Assembly: GCA_949130485.1 (NCBI GenBank)
Contig: OX422183.1
Coordinates: forward strand, 12,684,543 to 12,748,542
Direction: 5' to 3'
Length of the DNA stretch: 64,000 nt
Origin: Agelas oroides
Lineage: Eukaryota; Porifera; Demospongiae; Agelasida; Agelasidae
The notes under the pieces: generated by a model
The model's database searches: none
Told to the model about the DNA's origin: nothing
The model's input: only the letters and a program-made list of their open reading frames with translations
Shown: in pieces, positions 10,380 through 20,999 of the stretch
Layout of the letters: each line of letters starts with the position of its first letter
How positions within the stretch are numbered: the first letter of the stretch is position 1
Program-made: the position numbers and the translations under genes

Positions 10380-11350
10380 AAAAGCCACAAAGGTGCTTGC
10401 GTATGCCTACTTGTTTAGCCATTCTCTCCCAGCCTAAGAGGATGCCACTGCTGGAATCTATTGTGATTAAAGCATTGCAGTGGTTTCTGGTTGGAAACTA
10501 GAATAATATACACAAAATCCCATAGTCAATAGTGAAAGTGATTAGAACCAATGCAACCTTGCTTGTTTTGTACAAAACTCACTCAGTGTTTGCTGCCAGA
10601 TTAATCATAGATGGACATGCAGTATTACTTCTTTCTTACTTGCAAAAATTTGATAGGGTTTTTTGCTAAAATCGAAAAATACGATTTAAACACAACGCTT
10701 GATATTGTGTATTGTGCAGAAACTACATGGTAATTTGTATGCGCAAAACATGCTCAGGAGGTACAGTTATAGTGTGACCACTACTGTTCTGGCCTTGCAC
10801 TTTCATGATTGCCAGTTACTACTATGTCCAGAACCCTAGAGTGAAATATCTTAAGAGTGTCTACCTGACATTTGCTAACAACAGAGATTATAATTATGTG
10901 AAGAGCTTTTGATGACATTCTTTTTGGAGGAGTTCCAATAAATGGTGGAATTGATTGCATTTAGCAGTCATGATGAAGATAACTTTGATTGATTGTTGAC
11001 TATGTTACTTTTCTTCATTGGCACTGGACCTCCATATCCGACTCCAAGTATGTATGTACTGTCATAGACTATGCATATAACCTACATCAACAATTATGCA
11101 AGGATTAATTTAGATGGAATTTAATTCATATTTTGTAATATTCTATCTATACATGTATTGTAGGAGTCTACAGATATGTGCATAGAAAGCTTGATTTTCA
11201 TTCACAACAATGCCACTGCCTCAAGGATCCAAAAGTATATGCTTACCAACACAATCATGTGTGATCGTGGGTATAAGAGCAATGCAGTTTCTGCACACAA
11301 AATGCTCACCCACAATTAAGTTAGCACCTAGATGTAGCGCTTTTTGTATG
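10380..11350. other. Spacer without recognised gene
   Basis: AT-rich sequence between repeat R1 and the minisatellite. I see no domain, splice-bounded ORF or repeat ends here. Confidence 0.5.
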
Positions 11351-11355
11351 ATTAA

Positions 11356-11630
11356 GCTTGGGAACTCCTTGTACACTAGAGCTACTGCTTGGACACTCCT
11401 TTTACACTGGAGCTATACTGCTTGGGCACTCCTTGTGCACATCCTGTATAACAAGCCTGGGCACTCCTTGTACACCAGAGGGATACTGCTTGGACACTCT
11501 TTGTACACTAGAGGAATACTGTTTGGATACTCCTGGTATGCACTAGAGCTACTGCTCCTTGTACTAAGCCTGCAAACTAATAACCACTAGCTTGAGCACC
11601 ACTTGTACACTACCTGCATTTTGTGCACTT
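11356..11630. repeat. Degenerate minisatellite, about 33-bp unit
   Basis: Seven or eight imperfect copies of a unit like CTTGGACACTCCTTGTACAC followed by TAGAGCTACTG. The apparent ORFs here are by-products of the repeat. A shorter related stretch (CTTGG-ACTCTTGG) occurs around 22690-22810. Confidence 0.7.
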
Positions 11631-12014
11631 CTACATTATAATACAAAATGTGATGGTCAACAGACAGTGACAAAATAATCAGGCAGGCAATAAAAACACA
11701 ATATAGCAATCCCATCAAAAAAATTAAAAGAGCTAATTACAGTTTTGGTCTTTGTGGATTCTTGGCCTTATAATCTTGTGAGTATCTGAAAATGATTTGA
11801 GCAATACGGGATTACAAATTAATGACTGAATATGCACAATACAGTTGTCTAGTAACAAACTATTGAGTTATTTGTGACTCTACCCACACCCACTGGTTAG
11901 CAAAATTAATTTAGAATACTTACATCTTGATCAGTAGATGCTTGCCCAGTCTATAAAACTGACTTTAGTGATTGAAAAGCTGTGAGTCACCTTTACCCAT
12001 GCAATGCCAACACT

Positions 12015-12237
12015 TCTGCACATGTACATACATGTGTGGCAGTCCCGGGTAGAAATCAAACACTATTCCATTGTGTATTTTGACCGTGTTGCCGTGTTTG
12101 AAGCACTGTAGCACAGAACTTCCGTTAAGGGCGGGGCTCATATGCACAGCATATATGCATCAATACCTGATAAGTCTATGTAGCGCATATGAGCCCTGTG
12201 CGCTACAGCACTTCATGGTCAAAATACGCAACGGAAT
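12015..12237. mobile_element. Palindromic element, left part (host of the gypsy insertion)
   Basis: The left arm (GTGGCAGTCCCGGGTAGAA, TTTTGACCGTG, GGGGCTCATATGC) is the reverse complement of sequence at 12180-12237 continued at 16156-16203 (CATATGAGCCC, GGTCAAAATACGCAACGGAAT, TTCTACCCGGGACTGCCAC). The element has arms of about 100 bases and is cut 20-odd bases into the right arm by the LTR element. Confidence 0.65.
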
Positions 12238-12377
12238 TGTGGTAACTTAGGGCCCACACACCACCCACAGTCACCATTTGGGTTCCACATAGACAGACTG
12301 AATTATTCCAACAGACACGCAAATATATACAGAAAACATACAAGTGTACCTTACGTCATCACTATGCAATCATTACA
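12238..12377 (-). repeat. 3' LTR of the gypsy element
   Basis: 140 bp with TG...CA termini. One base differs from the other LTR (C for A in CAGTCACCATTT on plus). Confidence 0.9.
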
Positions 12378-12390
12378 TTCCTTCCCCCTA
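12378..12390 (-). other. Polypurine tract of the gypsy element
   Basis: TAGGGGGAAGGAA on minus, directly against the 3' LTR, as expected for plus-strand priming. Confidence 0.8.
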
Positions 12391-12418
12391 AAAATAAAAA
12401 CACACAAATCACTCTACT

Positions 12419-13540
12419 CTATAGAGTATCAGAGTATCTCTCTGGGGGACGATGAACTCTCGTAGGGTACCGACGCTCAGTCTGTTGTGTCAGTCTAGCT
12501 GGAGTCTCCTCTAGCTTCCGCTCTGAGGACTCTCCATCCTCAGGTGAGGACTCAGTCAGGTTTGGAGTCGATTCCCACGACTCTTCCTGAGGTACGGTCT
12601 CAAGAGGTGTAGCAACCTCTTCCGACTGCTCCGTGAAACGCTTTCGAATGTGATCCTGATGTCTCTTCCAAACAGTTCCGTCCTGCAACTGTACTTGGCA
12701 TGAAAGTGGTCCCGTCTTCCGCACCACTTCAACAGGATTACGACTCAAAAACTCCTCAAACTCAGCACTCACAAAGCACTGTCCATTATCCGACACCACA
12801 GTCTCGGGAATCCCAAACTGTGCAAATGTGATTCTCAGTTGCTGAATAGTAGCATTCGCTCTCACTGGATACACCGCAATCCATTTAGAGTGTGCATCAA
12901 TCACAATCAAAAACATGTGACCCAAAAACCGTCCTACATAATCTATATGCAACCGCGACCAAGGTCGTGATGGCCACTGCCATGGCTGCAATGGGCTGGG
13001 TGGTGGACCAGGCCGATCTTCCTGACACTCAGGACACTGTCGTACTAGAGTCTCAATCTCTGCGTCCATTCCTGGCCACCAACAAAACATTCTAGCGAGA
13101 GACTTCATCCTCAAACATCCAGGATGACCACCATGTAGCTCACGAAGTGCCTGGTTTCGACCAGGAGGGGGGACAACCACTCTGGACCCCCACAGGAGAC
13201 ATCCATCATACACTGACAACACCAACCTCCGATTCCAGTATGGCTTCAGTTCCTCAGTCACCACAGTCAGCCACCCCTGCTGCACGCACCACAGCACCTG
13301 GGATAATAGAGAGTCTCTCCTTGTCCATGTATGAATCTGTTCTGACGAAATGGGAGAATCTTTCAAGCTTTCAATCAGAAGTACCCACTCGGCTGGGTCA
13401 GGAATGTCCCTCGGACTCTCAGGAAGTGGCAACCGGCTCATCGCATCAGCATTTCCATGCTGTGTGGTTGACCTGAACACCAAAGTGTACTCGTAGGAGG
13501 AAAGGGTCAAGGCCCATCTCATAATCCTCCCGCAAGCCAT
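12419..13540 (-). pseudogene. pol: gypsy integrase with core deletion
   Basis: 373-residue frame with the RNase H end (MACGRIMRWAL), an HHCC zinc site (H136, H139, C169, C172), and the first two catalytic aspartates, HIDYVG (D200) and VVSDNGQCF (D251). After FEEFLSRN (residue 268) it jumps to EVVRKTGPLSCQVQLQDG, which belongs to the C-terminal domain. The segment with the third catalytic residue (Glu of the DDE triad) is absent. The frame is kept across the junction. Confidence 0.88.
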
Positions 13541-14112
13541 CTGTGGAACTGACTGCTCAACAGTGTAGTTTGAGGTTTGTGGTCCATCTGCAAGTAGAAA
13601 TGTCGACCATAGATATACGAGTGGAAGTGTTTCACTCCAAATACGATAGCAAGGGCCTCTTTCTCAACCTGGGAATAATGCCTTTCAGTGTCTGAAAGTG
13701 TACGAGAAGCAAACGCAATTGGCTTCTCTGTCCCATCAGGCATGCGGTGTGACAATACCGCGCCAACACCATACGCAGATGCATCACATGCCAACACCAA
13801 CTCAAGCTTCGAATCAAAATGCACCAACACTTGAGACGACATAAGGAGCTCTTTTGAGGCTTCAAATGCCCTCCTCTCACAAGCAGTCCACCTCCAGGGT
13901 ACTGCCTTTCGCAACAGGTAGTAGAGAGGGTTTAACACAGTTGCCATATTTGGCAAGAATCGAGAATAGTATGTCAGGAGGCCCAAGTACGACTTCAACT
14001 CTGACACATTCCTGGGATCTCGTGCCTCTTGCACAGCTCGAACCTTCTCTGCCACTGGGTGCAGGCCTTGTGCATCAATCTGATAACCCAGAAAGACCAC
14101 CGACTTCGCCAT
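13519..14112 (-). pseudogene. pol: gypsy RT thumb and RNase H
   Basis: Open from MAKSVVFLGYQID, with a TAG two codons upstream (14116-14118) where the family has Gln or His. It includes the connection domain (YLGLLTYYSRFLPN) and RNase H motifs (LACDASAYGVGAVL, HYSQVEKEALAIVF, LQMDHKPQTTL). It ends by frameshift into the integrase frame. Confidence 0.87.
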
Positions 14113-14185
14113 AAACTAACACTTCTTCCTCTTCAACCGCAATCCAGCCGACTCAATCCTGTGAAGTACCTGTTCCAATGATACC

Positions 14186-15253
14186 TTAATGTTCCTCATC
14201 CGTGGGACCTGTCACCAGTATATCATCTATGTAAACGATCACACCTGGGATATGCCGGAGGAGGCTCTCCATGACCCTCTGAAACACACCTGGTGCCGAA
14301 GCAATGCCAAAGGGTAGCCTTGTGTATCTGAACAGTCCTTTGTGTGTGTTAACCACTACCAAATCCTTCGATTTCTTGTCCAAAACTAGCTGTTGGTAGG
14401 CCTGACTCATGTCAAGTTTCGTGAAGGTTTTTCCTCCTGCCAATGTTGCCAACAAGTCCTCTACTCGTCGAATAGGATATCTATCCAACTTGGACGCCTG
14501 ATTAACCGTCATCTTAAAATCTCCACAAATTCGGACCGACTTATCCCCCTTCAGAACCAGGACAATGGGCGCTGCCCAATCTGAGTGTTGTACAGGCTCC
14601 AAAATGCCTTCACACACTAGCCGCTCCAACTCTTGCTCCACTTTAGCTCTCATGGCATATGGGACTGGACGGGCACGACAAAACCGAGGTGTCGCTCCAG
14701 CATCAATGTGAATCTTTGCCTCGTATCCTTTCAACATTCCCAACTCCTCTCCGAACACTTCCTGGTGACGATACAGCACATCTTGTAGAGAACTACCCTG
14801 CACTTGGTGAATTCTCTTCCAATCCAGCCGGACACTTTCCAGCCAATTACGACCAAACAAACTCGGGCCCTCTCCCTTCAGCACAAACAAGGGCAAGCGG
14901 GCTCTCTGTTCTTCGTACTGCACCTCAACCTCAAGCATCCCAAGGACACCCAATGGTTCTCCTGAATAGGTGCTCAATCGTGTCTTGCACTCCTGCAGCT
15001 GCCTGTCAGGCCAATACTCCTGGTACGTACTCTCTGATACCAGTGATACAGCTGCTCCTGTATCCAACTCCATTGTGAGGGGTTTTCCGTCCACAACCAC
15101 CTCCACATTTATTGGCTTACTACACCCTGCATCTGACAGACAATATAGGGGGTACTCATTTTGATTGGAGTCCTGTTCCACCCCAGGCTCCTGGACAACT
15201 TTCACACTCTTGTCTTTAGACTGTGACACCACTTGTCCACCCCCACCAGTATT
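14186..15253 (-). pseudogene. pol: gypsy protease and reverse transcriptase (5' part)
   Basis: Open frame continuing from the nucleocapsid. The aspartic protease has LDTGAAVSLV. RT blocks are VRICGDFK, TKLDMSQAYQQ, RLPFGIASAPGVFQ and the catalytic YIDDILV. The frame ends with DEEH and stop at 14186; a frameshift there separates it from the RT thumb. Catalytic residues seen so far are intact. Confidence 0.88.
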
Positions 15254-15975
15254 CTTGGGTTTCCTGCAGGTCTTCCTAATGTGCCCCACCTTGCCACAAT
15301 TATGACAGCGTACATCCTTAAAAGGGCAGTGGGAGGGAGCATGAGCTGTGTTCCCACATCTGAAACAACCTCTGGCCACGCCAGCCGTCTGCACTCCGCC
15401 CCTCCGACCAGGGGTCACCTTGTGCACCTGTGTGGGTTCCTGCTTCATACTCTGCAGCTCGCGAACTTTCTTGGCAGCCGTTTCGAGCCCCTGCGACAAC
15501 TCCTGGGCTTTCTTATAGGTAAGTCCCTTCTCGGACAGCAGTCTCTGCTGAATGCGGTCATCGTTTATACCGCACACAATACGGTCTCTCAACATCTCGT
15601 CCAACGACGAACCGTAGTTACACGTCTGCGCTATCGAGCGCAACTCTGCTACATAAGTAGCAACCAACTCTCCTGCACGTCAGAACCGCGAGTTGAACTT
15701 AACCGCTGCACTATCTCGGACGGAGCAGGACTGTGATGCTCCGTCAGAGCCACCACCAACTCGTCGTACGTCTTCTCTCCGGGCTTGCTCGGGGCTACCA
15801 AACTGCTTAACAACTTGTAGGTCCTCGGACCAATGATGGACAGGAATATCGCACGCTTCCTCTCGACATCTGTCACTCCGTTCGCTGCGAAATAGTGTTG
15901 GATCCGTTCGGCGTACTGGCGTCACTCTTCTTGTGCTTCCACAAATTCGCCAATATGTCCATACAGAGCCGCCAT
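15254..15975 (-). pseudogene. gag: gypsy gag (capsid and nucleocapsid), broken
   Basis: It starts at an ATG (15975) with MAALYGHIGEFVEAQEE and is stopped by TGA at codon 18 where the family has Trp. Capsid-like sequence follows (RQYAERIQHYF, ERKRAIFLSIIG, TYDELVVALTEHH), then a one-base frameshift near 15690 and a TGA at 15680. The nucleocapsid end is open and has two CCHC knuckles, CFRCGNTAHAPSHC and CHNCGKVGHIRKTC. Products would bind and package the RNA if intact. Confidence 0.82.
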
Positions 15976-15992
15976 GCTCCGGAGTCTGTCCA

Positions 15993-16010
15993 ATCCCCGA
16001 CTCGTCGCCA
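15993..16010 (-). other. Primer-binding site of the gypsy element
   Basis: TGGCGACGAGTCGGGGAT on minus, five bases inside the 5' LTR. It starts with TGG, the complement of a tRNA 3' CCA end. I did not assign the tRNA. Confidence 0.65.
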
Positions 16011-16015
16011 ATATA

Positions 16016-16155
16016 TGTGGTAACTTAGGGCCCACACACCACCCACAGTCAACATTTGGGTTCCACATAGACAGACTGAATTATTCCAACAGACACGCAA
16101 ATATATACAGAAAACATACAAGTGTACCTTACGTCATCACTATGCAATCATTACA
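16016..16155 (-). repeat. 5' LTR of the gypsy element
   Basis: 140 bp, TG...CA, followed on plus by the GGAAT duplication. Very short for a gypsy LTR. Confidence 0.9.
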
Positions 16156-16203
16156 GGAATATGTTCGAATTCTACCCGGGACTGCCACATATGTACCAAA
16201 TAC
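16156..16203. mobile_element. Palindromic element, right end
   Basis: Continuation of the element starting at 12015, separated by the Ty3/gypsy insertion. It begins with the duplicated GGAAT and ends with GGGACTGCCACATATGTACC. Confidence 0.65.
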
Positions 16204-16358
16204 CTTGATATAAGCTATTGGTACTGAGAATGAACACCTGGCCTCATTCATAAGCTGGAAGTATACTTACTATCAAAAAAAAAATGCCAGGTAAAGAAAT
16301 CAGGTCCTGGAGAGTGGCATCTTAACACATGGTCTAATGTACAAGACTGGCAGTTAAC

Positions 16359-16593
16359 CACTTAGGGTGGGTGTTGAGGGAAATACAGCACTGCGTTCAC
16401 ATGTCTTCCGTCTTACAGGTACAGCAGCTGTATACTGCGGGCATACCTTTGTTGGAGGCATACATACTGCCAATGGCCAATAATCGAACTCGCAAAGAAC
16501 GTCTCCCCCAAGAACAAAATCGCCGCTAGCCACGTGGTCCAGATTCATACGCATGCGCGTTTTCCGCGGAGTATAAAATGGCCGACTTATCAT
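16359..16593 (-). other. Weak first-exon-like ORF
   Basis: Minus ORF starting at 16593, GC-rich, with a possible donor AAAG/GTATGCCC after MPPTK. No recognised domain and no downstream exon found. It overlaps a plus-strand ATG (16578) that follows a TATAAAA. Listed only because the segment is CpG-rich and promoter-like. Confidence 0.15.
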
Positions 16594-16810
16594 GTAGCCG
16601 TACCAACAGGAAACACTCTAGCTTCGCAACGAAGCATTTTCAGAGAAAATCGCTTAAAATTTTCGACCTTCATCCGCCGCTGAGAAGGTTAGTATCGTTT
16701 GTGGCACGAATAATCACGTATAAAGTGAGATGTTGAGTAACAGACATACAGACATACAGACACACAGACCAAGTACCGTAACCCTCGCTGCGCATGCGCG
16801 CCGAGGGTTA

Positions 16811-17115
16811 ACTAGTCTCGCGTGGCCACACCCCATTCCGGAAGACAGAGGGATGGGGTCCTGCGCTCGTAGCTAATTTCATTTACTCGCACTGACACGC
16901 GCAAGCGGTAAGGCTACAATTATCTCGCGACTGACAAAGCAGCTGCTTGTGGTTTCACAGTTGATTTACACATTGTAATTTCCTATTGAAGTTGCAATAA
17001 CAGCACTCGTGACTGAATACTGCGCTGTGATTGGTCCCGCACTGTACAGAGGTAAAAGAAGTTACCAGACTCCTTCCCTCTCTTGCGGAACAGGGTGTGG
17101 CCACGCGAGACTAGC
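16811..17115. mobile_element. 305-bp MITE with TAGTCTCGCG ends
   Basis: Terminal inverted repeats of about 22 bases, CTAGTCTCGCGTGGCCACAC and its complement at 17094-17114, continuing imperfectly for some 15 more. TTAA occurs at both flanks. Another element with TAGTCTCG ends is at 55577-55891. Confidence 0.75.
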
Positions 17116-17409
17116 TTAAAATCAATCCCGGTATGGATCGCTTCACACTGTGCATGATACTGTAAGCTATCTGCGCTAGGGTTGGTTGGGTCTGCTTAGA
17201 TGCATAATATTCATATAAATCTAGTTATGTGTTGTACAAGCTAATGTTACTCCCCTGCCCTTGTACAGTGCTGGGACTATAGCTTCTGTGTGCAGTTGTA
17301 GGGCCTTTGATGGTGCTTTCTCTCTACTTCCTATACTTGCAAGGGACTACACAAATAACTGTTAACAAGAATAGGTATGTATATGATTTTTCTCTTTGTT
17401 TCATTACAG

Positions 17410-19125
17410 AGAAAACATCATGATGAGTATTCAGTTTATGAAGCCAGAAAGAAAGGCGAAACTGATTCCGGAAAGCAAAACAAGCTAACAGAAATGCCTA
17501 CCTGTTGTGTTGTACCAAAATTTGTGAAAGGTTCACAACAACAGCAAGAAATATCAGAAGCTGTGGTTAAAATGATCATCAAAGATCTTCGTCCCATTTG
17601 CATCGTGGAAAAGGAGGGTTTTCGTGACCTAGTCTCATTGTTAGAGCCACGGTACACAATGGTTTCTTGCCAGCGTATCACCCGTCTTCTCCCGCAATTC
17701 TTGACTAGATGTCAGGATTCACTTGACGCACTTATGCTGGAAATGTCTTCGTGTAATCTAATGCTGGACATCTGGTCTAGTAGGCACATGCACGCCTATT
17801 TAGGGATTTCAGTCCACTTCATCACTGATGATTGGAGGCTACTCACGTATTTGCTTGCTTGCAGCAAATTGAGTGGGAGCTACACTGCAGACAACATTCT
17901 GTCTGAGTACGAAAGCATTGCCATGAAATACAATCTCACTAGTAAGGTGTTCAAAGTTGTAACAGACAATGCTTCAAATATGTGTGCTGCTTTTGAAGCT
18001 GGAGTGTGTCTGCCTGGTTTTGAGGAGATTGATGACGATGATGAATTTCTTGACATCGATGCAGACTCAGAGTCACATACCTCGGATGATGAGTTTAGCG
18101 TTCAACAGCTTGATGAAGTTATACCAGTTGGTCCGGAAAGACTAGCCTGTTTTGCCCATACTCTGCAGCTGTGTATCAAAGATGGGCTGAAACCAGCTGC
18201 TGCTTTGCTTTCAACTATACAAAAGGCTGCAAAACTTGTGAATCATGTCAAGAAATCAACCTTGGCAACTGAAAAGATTGAAACACTCTTTGGGAAGACA
18301 CTTGTGAGTCGAAATGAAACACGTTGGAACAGCCAGGTTAAGATGGTAAGAAGGCTTTTGGAAGTTGATCTGAGTGAGGTTGTGATGCGTGAAAATCTAC
18401 TTCTGACAGGACATGAGAAGGCTGTTTTGAAGGACATGGTAGAACTGCTTGAGCCATTTGAGGAGGCAACTGACATCCTTCAAGGTGATCGTTTTGTTAC
18501 AATAAGCTTTGCAATACCATGTTATGTTGGCCTTCTGAAACATCTATCGTCTGCTAATGTGCGGTACTGTAAAGGTCTTAGGACGGCACTTAAAAGCTCC
18601 CTTGAACAAGGGCTGAAGCACATTTGTGAAGATCCTACATACATCACAGCCGTCATGTTGGACCCAAGGTTTAAGCTCTCATGGTGTGAGGGGGTTGAAG
18701 AATCTAAGTACAAGGGTGTGCTACTTTCAGAGGCAGCCAAGTTTTCACCTGTGCATAATCAGGATGATAAAGCAGCCTCCACTGATGATGATGGTCCCCT
18801 AAGCAAGAAAAAGAAGAGAAGTAAACTCTTTTCATTTATGGAAAGTAAGTTGGGTCAGAAAAGAACGTCAGAACAAGAAACTGAAGTATATTTACATGAG
18901 GGCCAGATGGAGGAGTTACCACTCGAGTATTGGGCCAGGAAGTCTTCTGAGTTCCCCATTCTGTCTCAAGTCGCACGGAAAGTTTTTTCTATCCCTGCTA
19001 CATCAGCAAAAATCGAACATGTTTTTAGTACAGCAGGGAAGATATTACGTATGGATCGCTGCAGACTGCTACCACGAAATTTAGAGACTTTGTTATTTTT
19101 AAAGGTCAATTCTGAGTTGCTGTGA
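17410..19125 (+). CDS. hAT-superfamily (ZBED-like) transposase, N-terminus in a missing exon
   Basis: An open frame of 571 codons from a strong splice acceptor (TTTCTCTTTGTTTCATTACAG without the last base of intron exceeding it) to a stop at 19125. First residues RKHHDEYSVYEARKK look like the tail of a BED zinc finger, so the Cys part should be in an upstream exon; I could not find it between 16600 and 17400. Transposase landmarks, counted from a nominal Met 11 codons upstream, are LDIWSS (D131), VVTDNASNM (D197), CFAHTLQLC (258-266), ETRWNS (315-319) and the hATC dimerisation end YWARKSSEFPILS with IEHVFSTAG (E547). An acidic stretch (about 218-239) interrupts the core and a KKKKRSK basic patch may be a nuclear signal. 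No break is seen. TIRs and an 8-bp duplication were not recognised, so it may be an old or domesticated copy. Confidence 0.85.
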   Translation, partial: RKHHDEYSVYEARKKGETDSGKQNKLTEMPTCCVVPKFVKGSQQQQEISEAVVKMIIKDLRPICIVEKEGFRDLVSLLEPRYTMVSCQRITRLLPQFLTRCQDSLDALMLEMSSCNLMLDIWSSRHMHAYLGISVHFITDDWRLLTYLLACSKLSGSYTADNILSEYESIAMKYNLTSKVFKVVTDNASNMCAAFEAGVCLPGFEEIDDDDEFLDIDADSESHTSDDEFSVQQLDEVIPVGPERLACFAHTLQLCIKDGLKPAAALLSTIQKAAKLVNHVKKSTLATEKIETLFGKTLVSRNETRWNSQVKMVRRLLEVDLSEVVMRENLLLTGHEKAVLKDMVELLEPFEEATDILQGDRFVTISFAIPCYVGLLKHLSSANVRYCKGLRTALKSSLEQGLKHICEDPTYITAVMLDPRFKLSWCEGVEESKYKGVLLSEAAKFSPVHNQDDKAASTDDDGPLSKKKKRSKLFSFMESKLGQKRTSEQETEVYLHEGQMEELPLEYWARKSSEFPILSQVARKVFSIPATSAKIEHVFSTAGKILRMDRCRLLPRNLETLLFLKVNSELL

Positions 19126-19339
19126 CCGTTTTTTTGTTTGTTGTGAATCATGTGTTCTATATGTATTTGGTTGTAAGGCTGTTAGCGTGATACTGGCTTT
19201 GGATTTTTTTTTGTCCTGGTGTTCTGTTGTTCTGCCATTTTGTCATTCTGTGCAGGTGCACAGTATTCAAGCCATGCCCCTTTGTCGAGACCAGTCTTAA
19301 ATTCAGAGGTTATAAAATCGTAAGATTTACCAAGCAGTT

Positions 19340-19620
19340 GGTTTTGTTCACAATTTCCTCACTCTAAAGTTAATGATTACATTGTTGGAAATTAATTGAC
19401 ACTAACACTGAATTACACCAGCCAGTAAGTAATGATTACAGTTGAAATAGTACATATTAATTTACCAACCAGCTTGTTTTGCTTCCAATTACTTCTAAAA
19501 TTGTAATGATTGCAAACCATCTTCCTTATAATTAATTGTTGTAATGTACTGCTCTGTATAGTTTACCTAAAAAAATAATGATTACATTCAGAAATTAATT
19601 GACAACAACACTGATGGACA
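19340..19620 (+). repeat. Imperfect direct repeats after the hAT gene
   Basis: TAATGATTACA and GAAATTAATTGACA..AACACTGA recur three to four times with variable spacing. AT-rich, non-coding. Confidence 0.4.
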
Positions 19621-20999
19621 GTGCAGGGCCTGACAGAACCATTTTTTGAATATCATTGGCTGTTGTAATTTTACAGAGGTGAAAAGTCGTGAGGTGTGTA
19701 CAGTTGATGTTTGCAACAAAACGCTCTATCTGGCCCTCGAGTATGTTGAAAACTGGCGATCTAGAGTATCGTTCATTGCTTTTGGTTGCTTGGATGGTCA
19801 GATTTTGGTTCAAAACTTTGCAAAATTCAACCATCCATAAAAAAAAGCTTGTACAATGTAGCCTATTCCTTCTGACTGTGTACATGGATGAAGTGCCTCT
19901 CTATTTGTGCTCCATCTTTTGTAGCCATAGTCAGGTGCGATTGAGCATTGCGAGTTATCGCATTTTGCTCTGTACTTCTTTGCCTCTGCTTCAGACAATT
20001 GTATTCTCGCTCATCATACTGCACTTTCTTGACATCTTAGACTCCCATACTTGTGCTGCACTGCTGATGGTAGAAAACAACAAAGTTGAAATCAACATTA
20101 CAATACAACTAGAGTACATTACAAACCTTTCACTTGTTCCTGTGTACATGTCAGGTTTTAGTCTCCATTTCAATCTTTCACCTTGAACATGGCAACAGTA
20201 CACTAAAGGTAAAGTAACTAGTAAGATGATTCATGCATCATCGTGGGGCGAGCCTGAGTGAGCAATGCATTGCTGATTTAATGGTTTGTCATGGCACACA
20301 AACCATGCACTGTTAGTAACAGCAGGATTCATCACTGCATGTCTGCTGTTCCATGAGCGTAGTAAGCAGAACTTCATGTAGCCAAGCAGTATAGTTCTCA
20401 CCAGATATAGATGATCATACATGTAACGTAGTCGGAGCGACAAGGCACAGGTTCGCCAATTTGCTACCCGAGCGATGGGTAGCCGGTAGATCAACAACCG
20501 CTTAAAGGTTATTTTAATCCACAAGATCGAACTGAACTACACATTTCTGCTGCTCCTTATATACTCAAAAACTAAAAATGATTTAAAGCTAAGAGTGATA
20601 CAGAACTCAATCAGAATGAGATAATATCCTAACTGAAGTGCTGAATGTACAGGAAATTATATACCTATTTGGATTGACAGAGATCAAAACATGAACTAGG
20701 TGAATAAAGGTGTAAGTGAAGCAATGAACTTTACAAAAGAAATGAGGTAGGAAATTGACCTATATAGAGACTGACTAAATTAGGAATGGTACAGAAAATA
20801 ACCAAATAAGTACATGTCAGCAAGGAGCACCAGCACTGCACATTACCTATAATAACACCACAACATTCTAAGAAATGCAATAGATAAGAGATCACACCAC
20901 TTTGCTACAATACATCTCCGGTCAAAGAAGCCACTACCGCTACACACACGCTTGGACTAAACTTCACACTGAAGTTATGAGCTGAATTTCTGGCGCTTA
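19621..20999. other. Spacer without recognised gene
   Basis: Several short overlapping ORFs on both strands, none with a domain, splice context or composition bias. I see nothing I can support. Confidence 0.4.

Larger units (their letters stand above)
12238..16155 (-). mobile_element. Ty3/gypsy LTR retrotransposon, defective
   Basis: A complete-looking but short element (3918 bp) coding on minus. It has 140-bp LTRs (12238-12377, 16016-16155) differing at one position, a GGAAT target duplication on both sides, a TGG primer-binding site next to the 5' LTR and a polypurine tract next to the 3' LTR. The gene order gag-protease-RT-RNaseH-integrase puts integrase last, which defines Ty3/gypsy. The coding part has three in-frame stops (15922-15924, 15680-15682, 14116-14118), frameshifts near 15690, 14180 and 13530, and a large integrase deletion at about 12737. 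It cannot encode its own machinery. Confidence 0.92.

Noticed and set aside
11210-11590. 126-codon ORF as a gene
   Set aside because: The amino-acid periodicity follows the minisatellite 11356-11630; no domain or splice context.
16572-16580. TATA box plus start codon for the hAT gene (TATAAAATGG)
   Set aside because: The TATA overlaps the ATG, so they cannot serve the same transcript. The encoded 37 residues lack a BED finger and their donor is out of phase with the acceptor at 17410.
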